Assembly: GCA_012510625.1 (NCBI GenBank)
Contig: JAAZHP010000234.1
Span: 1 to 7,754, forward strand
Reading direction: 5' to 3'
DNA from: Bacillota bacterium
Lineage (GTDB): Bacteria; Bacillota; Dethiobacteria; DTU022
DNA length: 7,754 nucleotides
The stretch's first letter is position 1; each line of letters opens with the position of its first letter. Below, one piece after another: positions 5,404 to 7,754 of the stretch. The notes beneath the pieces were generated by a model that saw only the letters and a list, made by a program, of their open reading frames with translations, had not been told where the DNA came from and ran no database searches. Position numbers and translations under genes: made by a program.

Positions 5404-7011
5404 TCATTCTCTATGCAGAATAGTGCCGCTTCCTTCCATGGCAGATTCATCGGCGATGCCTCCGCTGACAATCTTCCTGCCGTTGATGTAGACATATTCT
5501 ATGCCCCTGGGGCGAACCGGTTCGTCGCCATTATGAGCCACCGTATCGGCGTTGAATACGGTGATATCGGCAGCACAGCCTTTTTTCAGGTAGCCCCTGC
5601 CTTTAAGCGAAAACCTGTCCGCCACCGCGCCTGTCATTTTGTAAACGGTTTCCTCGAGGGGGAGCCCGCGGCCTTCTCTTGAAAGCGCCAGGAACTTGGG
5701 ATAGGCTCCGTAGGCAGAGGCATTCTGGGCCCCCTTCTCTTCAATCCAGGCGTCGGTCATGAATATGGACGGTTTGTGGCGGATTAACCTGGTAATGATA
5801 TCCTCATTATAATATTTATACATATTCACCCTGCCCTGGGCCCGGCTGAGCTCGACCAGTTTAATGTAGGTATCGAGTTCAGACATCTTCCACTCTTTAG
5901 CAATCTCGGAGATGCGCTTGCCGCACAGATCCTCGTAACCTTCACCAATCCAGGCAATCAAAATATCCTCAAAGCCGAAGCCGAGGAGCTTTTTGGTCAG
6001 GCTTGTCTCTACGGCCAGGCGCAGCCTGAGCCACAAGCTGGAGCGCTTCTCCGGGGGCATGGAGAGATACCAGCTCGGCAAGATCACCGTGATTACCGAA
6101 ACCCCGAAAGTCATTGAATAAAGGTCATATGCAAAATCGCACCCTTCCGCGCGGACCCGGTCGATCAGCTCCAGGCTCTCCTCCACTGTTTTCCATGAGG
6201 ATTCCCCGACAAAGATGAGATGGGAATATTGCAGCTTCACCCCCGTGCGCCTGGCCAGGGCGATCATCTCGTCCAGCGCCCGGAGATTATGCGGCCGGCC
6301 GCCAAAGGGAGGGTTATAGGAGGTAGAGGCGGCCGAACAGGCGCGGGGATGGACGGTTAAAATTCCGTCGTATTTCGCTACGATTCGCGCGGCGCCTTCC
6401 AGCTCCTCCGCCGTGGCGTAGCGTTCCGGTTCATACATCAACCCGAAGGAGGCCCCAAAGGCGCCTTGCTCCAGCGATTGCTCCAGTATAAAATCGCGCC
6501 GGGCCAGCTCCTCTTTGGTCAGGGGCCGGTTCTCATAGCCGCTGAGCCCCGTCCTGATGGTGCCATGCCCCTGGAGCGGCGCCAGGTTAAGAGGCGTCTT
6601 CTTTTCCGCCGCCTCCCGCCAGCCGGCATAGGCGCTAAAATCGCCTTTGGCATCCCCGGTATGGAAAAGCCCGCCACCGATTAGCTCCAGGTGAGGCGTC
6701 CCGGGCTCGTAACCAAAGGGTGAAAAGCCGCAGTTGCCCACGACCTGCGTAGTGATCCCCTGCTCTGCAAAGGGCTTAAAATATGGGATGGGGTCCTGAC
6801 GCGCCGCAAACCAGTCATTGTGAGAGTGGGCATCAATAAACCCGGGAGCAATAGCCAGTCCGGCGCAGTCAACCACTTCTCCCTCGAAATCGGCCGGACA
6901 GTCGCCCTTTATTACCCGGGCAATCTTCTCTCCTTCAATTACTACAGATCCTTTAACAGAAGGCCGGCCGGTTCCGTCAATCACCCTGCCATTTTTCAGC
7001 AAAATCCTCAT
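5404..7011 (-). CDS. D-aminoacylase-family amidohydrolase (N-acyl-D-amino-acid deacylase-like)
   Basis: This is a metal-dependent hydrolase of the amidohydrolase superfamily; relatives release D-amino acids from N-acyl forms. With the ATG at 7011 it has 535 residues, near the upper family range. It has no signal peptide, so it is probably cytoplasmic. Landmarks in order: ILLKNGRVIDGTG (N-terminal sandwich), APGFIDAHSHND with His62 and His64, VVGNCGFSP with metal-bridging Cys94, TVHPRA with His221, QYSHL with His264, and FMTDAW with Asp420. The C-terminal KMTGAVADRFSLKGRGYLKKGCAADITVF block is diagnostic. Asp420 sits in MTDAW rather than the usual GSDG, suggesting altered specificity. GGAGG (7027-7023) is 11 nt before this ATG but only 2 nt before an in-frame GTG at 7020, so the ATG is preferred. 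It heads the uronate operon, which is unexpected for this family. The substrate is unknown. Confidence 0.85.
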   Translation of the reverse strand: MRILLKNGRVIDGTGRPSVKGSVVIEGEKIARVIKGDCPADFEGEVVDCAGLAIAPGFIDAHSHNDWFAARQDPIPYFKPFAEQGITTQVVGNCGFSPFGYEPGTPHLELIGGGLFHTGDAKGDFSAYAGWREAAEKKTPLNLAPLQGHGTIRTGLSGYENRPLTKEELARRDFILEQSLEQGAFGASFGLMYEPERYATAEELEGAARIVAKYDGILTVHPRACSAASTSYNPPFGGRPHNLRALDEMIALARRTGVKLQYSHLIFVGESSWKTVEESLELIDRVRAEGCDFAYDLYSMTFGVSVITVILPSWYLSMPPEKRSSLWLRLRLAVETSLTKKLLGFGFEDILIAWIGEGYEDLCGKRISEIAKEWKMSELDTYIKLVELSRAQGRVNMYKYYNEDIITRLIRHKPSIFMTDAWIEEKGAQNASAYGAYPKFLALSREGRGLPLEETVYKMTGAVADRFSLKGRGYLKKGCAADITVFNADTVAHNGDEPVRPRGIEYVYINGRKIVSGGIADESAMEGSGTILHRE

Positions 7012-7022
7012 CCCCAGCACTT

Positions 7023-7027
7023 CCTCC
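7023..7027 (-). promoter_or_regulatory. Ribosome binding site deciding between GTG 7020 and ATG 7011
   Basis: GGAGG on the minus strand lies 2 nt from GTG at 7020 and 11 nt from ATG at 7011. The second spacing is workable and the first is not, so the deacylase is read from the ATG, dropping three residues from the longest frame. Confidence 0.65.
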
Positions 7028-7052
7028 CGGCAATGTTTATATTATCTATTAA

Positions 7053-7081
7053 ATACTACCACATCAATATAGTATGTTCAA
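7053..7081 (-). promoter_or_regulatory. Probable sigma-A promoter of the deacylase-uronate operon, with overlapping inverted repeat
   Basis: On the minus strand, TTGAAC (7081-7076, 4/6 match to -35) and TAGTAT (7058-7053, 4/6 match to -10) are 17 bp apart. Transcription would begin near 7046, leaving a leader of about 35 nt with its ribosome binding site at 7027-7023. ATACTA (7053-7058) and TAGTAT (7070-7075) form a perfect 6-bp inverted repeat with an 11-nt spacer. It covers the -10 and part of the spacer, a suitable place for a repressor operator. The region is AT-rich compared with its surroundings. Confidence 0.5.
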
Positions 7082-7083
7082 AA

Positions 7084-7120
7084 GGTCTTTCTTAAAGAAC
7101 CAGCTTTTGAAAGAAAGGCC
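7084..7120. repeat. Inverted repeat just upstream of the leftward promoter
   Basis: GGTCTTTCTT (7084-7093) and AAGAAAGGCC (7111-7120) are complementary at 9 of 10 positions, the tenth being a possible T-G pair, with a 17-nt spacer. TTCTTAAAGAA (7089-7099) is a nested 11-bp palindrome. The repeat starts 3 nt beyond the candidate -35 of the leftward promoter, where an activator or dimeric regulator would bind. It is not in the predicted transcript of either promoter, so a DNA-level role is more likely than RNA folding. Confidence 0.45.
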
Positions 7121-7132
7121 GCTGGACTACCG

Positions 7133-7160
7133 TTCCCCTGGCTTACGGTCATCAGGGGAA
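7133..7160. repeat. Perfect 8-bp inverted repeat upstream of the rightward promoter
   Basis: TTCCCCTG (7133-7140) and CAGGGGAA (7153-7160) form a perfect inverted repeat, spaced 12 nt (20 nt centre to centre, about two helical turns). It ends 2 nt before the candidate -35 of the CoA-transferase promoter. ACCGT (7129-7133) and ACGGT (7145-7149) interleave with it. No usable T-run follows, so a terminator is unlikely and an operator fits best. Confidence 0.5.
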
Positions 7161-7162
7161 TA

Positions 7163-7191
7163 TTTACTTAGGCCTGGATTCAGCGTATAAT
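7163..7191 (+). promoter_or_regulatory. Probable sigma-A promoter of the CoA-transferase gene
   Basis: TTTACT (7163-7168, 4/6 match to -35) and a perfect TATAAT (7186-7191) are separated by 17 bp. Transcription would start near 7198, giving a leader of about 88 nt. That leader contains the palindrome ATGATCAT (7218-7225) and a short inverted repeat, TTTAC/GTAAA (7257-7261 and 7268-7272), touching the ribosome binding site. Confidence 0.65.
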
Positions 7192-7285
7192 CGAAATAGA
7201 TTTTACTGCCGCGCCCCATGATCATACCGGCATGACTGCATCCAGCATCGGCCCGGTTTACACTTTAGTAAAGGAGAGATATTAT

Positions 7286-7754
7286 ATGGCTAAGGCATTA
7301 GAAGGCGTCAAGGTATTGGATTTCACGCAATATCTGTCCGGTCCCCATTGCACCTCTGTACTATGCGAGCTGGGAGCGGAGATCATAAAGGTAGAGCGGG
7401 CGGGTTCAGGAGACCCGGAACGAAAAGCCGCACCCATGACCCCCAAGGGGGAGTCTTACCAGTTCATCGCCTACAATCGGGGGAAGAAAAGCGTAACTTT
7501 AAACATAAAGAATCGCAAGGGCTTGGAAATCGCCAGGAAGCTGGTTTCCAAATGCGATATCCTCGTCGAGAATTTTGCTCCCGGGGTCATGGAGCGCTTT
7601 GGCCTGGGTTATGAAGAAGCAAGCAAGATCAATCCCGGAATCATCTATGCCTCTATTTCCGGATTCGGCCAGACCGGCCCCCGCCGCGACCAGGTAGCCT
7701 TTGATGTGATCGGACAGGCCATGGGCGGGCTGATGAGCGTTACCGGCTATGAGG
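7286..7754 (+). CDS. Class III (CaiB/BaiF family) CoA-transferase, N-terminal part
   Basis: Family members move CoA from one acyl-CoA to another carboxylic acid, as in formyl-CoA:oxalate, carnitine, bile acid and succinyl-CoA transferases. The 156 codons in the window start MAKALEGVKVLDFTQYLSGPHCTSVLCELGAEIIKVE, the standard opening helix and strand. NRGKKSVTLNIKNRKG (64-79), DILVENFAPGVMERFGLGYE, SGFGQTGP and AFDVIGQAMGGLMSVTG then follow in family order. The catalytic Asp lies just past the window edge, so activity cannot be confirmed here and the acid substrate cannot be named. The ATG at 7286 has AAGGAGAG (7271-7278) at a proper distance. The gene is divergent from the uronate operon, with a 274-nt shared regulatory region, and is unlike a uronate catabolic gene in family; it may begin a separate acid-activation pathway. 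Confidence 0.92.
   Translation, partial: MAKALEGVKVLDFTQYLSGPHCTSVLCELGAEIIKVERAGSGDPERKAAPMTPKGESYQFIAYNRGKKSVTLNIKNRKGLEIARKLVSKCDILVENFAPGVMERFGLGYEEASKINPGIIYASISGFGQTGPRRDQVAFDVIGQAMGGLMSVTGYE

Noticed and set aside
7012..7020. GTG start at 7020 for the deacylase
   Set aside because: The GGAGG is only 2 nt from it, too close for initiation, and the added residues (GTG-CTG-GGG) lie outside the conserved N-terminal strand.
7257..7285. Second promoter-like pair TTTACA-17-TATTAT right before the CoA-transferase
   Set aside because: Transcription would begin inside the coding sequence, after the ATG and ribosome binding site, so it cannot serve this gene. The match overlaps the ribosome binding site and is probably chance.

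Overview
This window looks like part of the chromosome of a Clostridia-type Firmicute, perhaps a Peptococcaceae or other thermophilic or syntrophic relative. The basis is moderate GC content by eye, strong AGGAGG-like ribosome binding sites, TTG start usage, and carbohydrate genes mixed with amidohydrolase and CoA-transferase genes. The taxonomic guess is weak; no marker gene is present.

Layout: five genes run leftward (minus strand) from about 7011 to 483 and form one probable operon. In transcription order they are a D-aminoacylase-family amidohydrolase (5404-7011), tagaturonate reductase uxaB (3779-5305, TTG start), altronate dehydratase uxaA (2249-3736), KDPG aldolase eda (1521-2165) and 2-keto-3-deoxygluconate kinase kdgK (483-1508). 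A textbook intrinsic terminator at 269-303 follows. Beyond it, at the left edge (1-47), the first 15 codons of a second amidohydrolase of the same type begin on the same strand. On the right, a class III (CaiB/BaiF) CoA-transferase gene starts at 7286 on the plus strand and runs off the window.

Together, uxaB, uxaA, kdgK and eda give the lower D-galacturonate route: tagaturonate to altronate to 2-keto-3-deoxygluconate (KDG) to KDPG to pyruvate plus glyceraldehyde 3-phosphate. The first step (uronate isomerase UxaC), a transporter and a regulator are absent from the window. The amidohydrolase that leads the operon has an intact active-site set (HxH, Cys, two His, Asp) but an unusual setting around the catalytic Asp. 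Its substrate cannot be read from sequence; its position, and a second copy after the terminator, suggest a role linked to this pathway.

Non-coding parts: the divergent intergenic region (7012-7285) carries a promoter candidate in each direction, each with its own inverted repeat directly upstream of the -35. The uxaB leader holds a stem-loop and a 12-codon ORF whose stop overlaps the TTG start. The gap at 48-482 holds the terminator, two GTAGGGGC-type palindromic repeats and four copies of a TGCCAAC motif, but no convincing gene.
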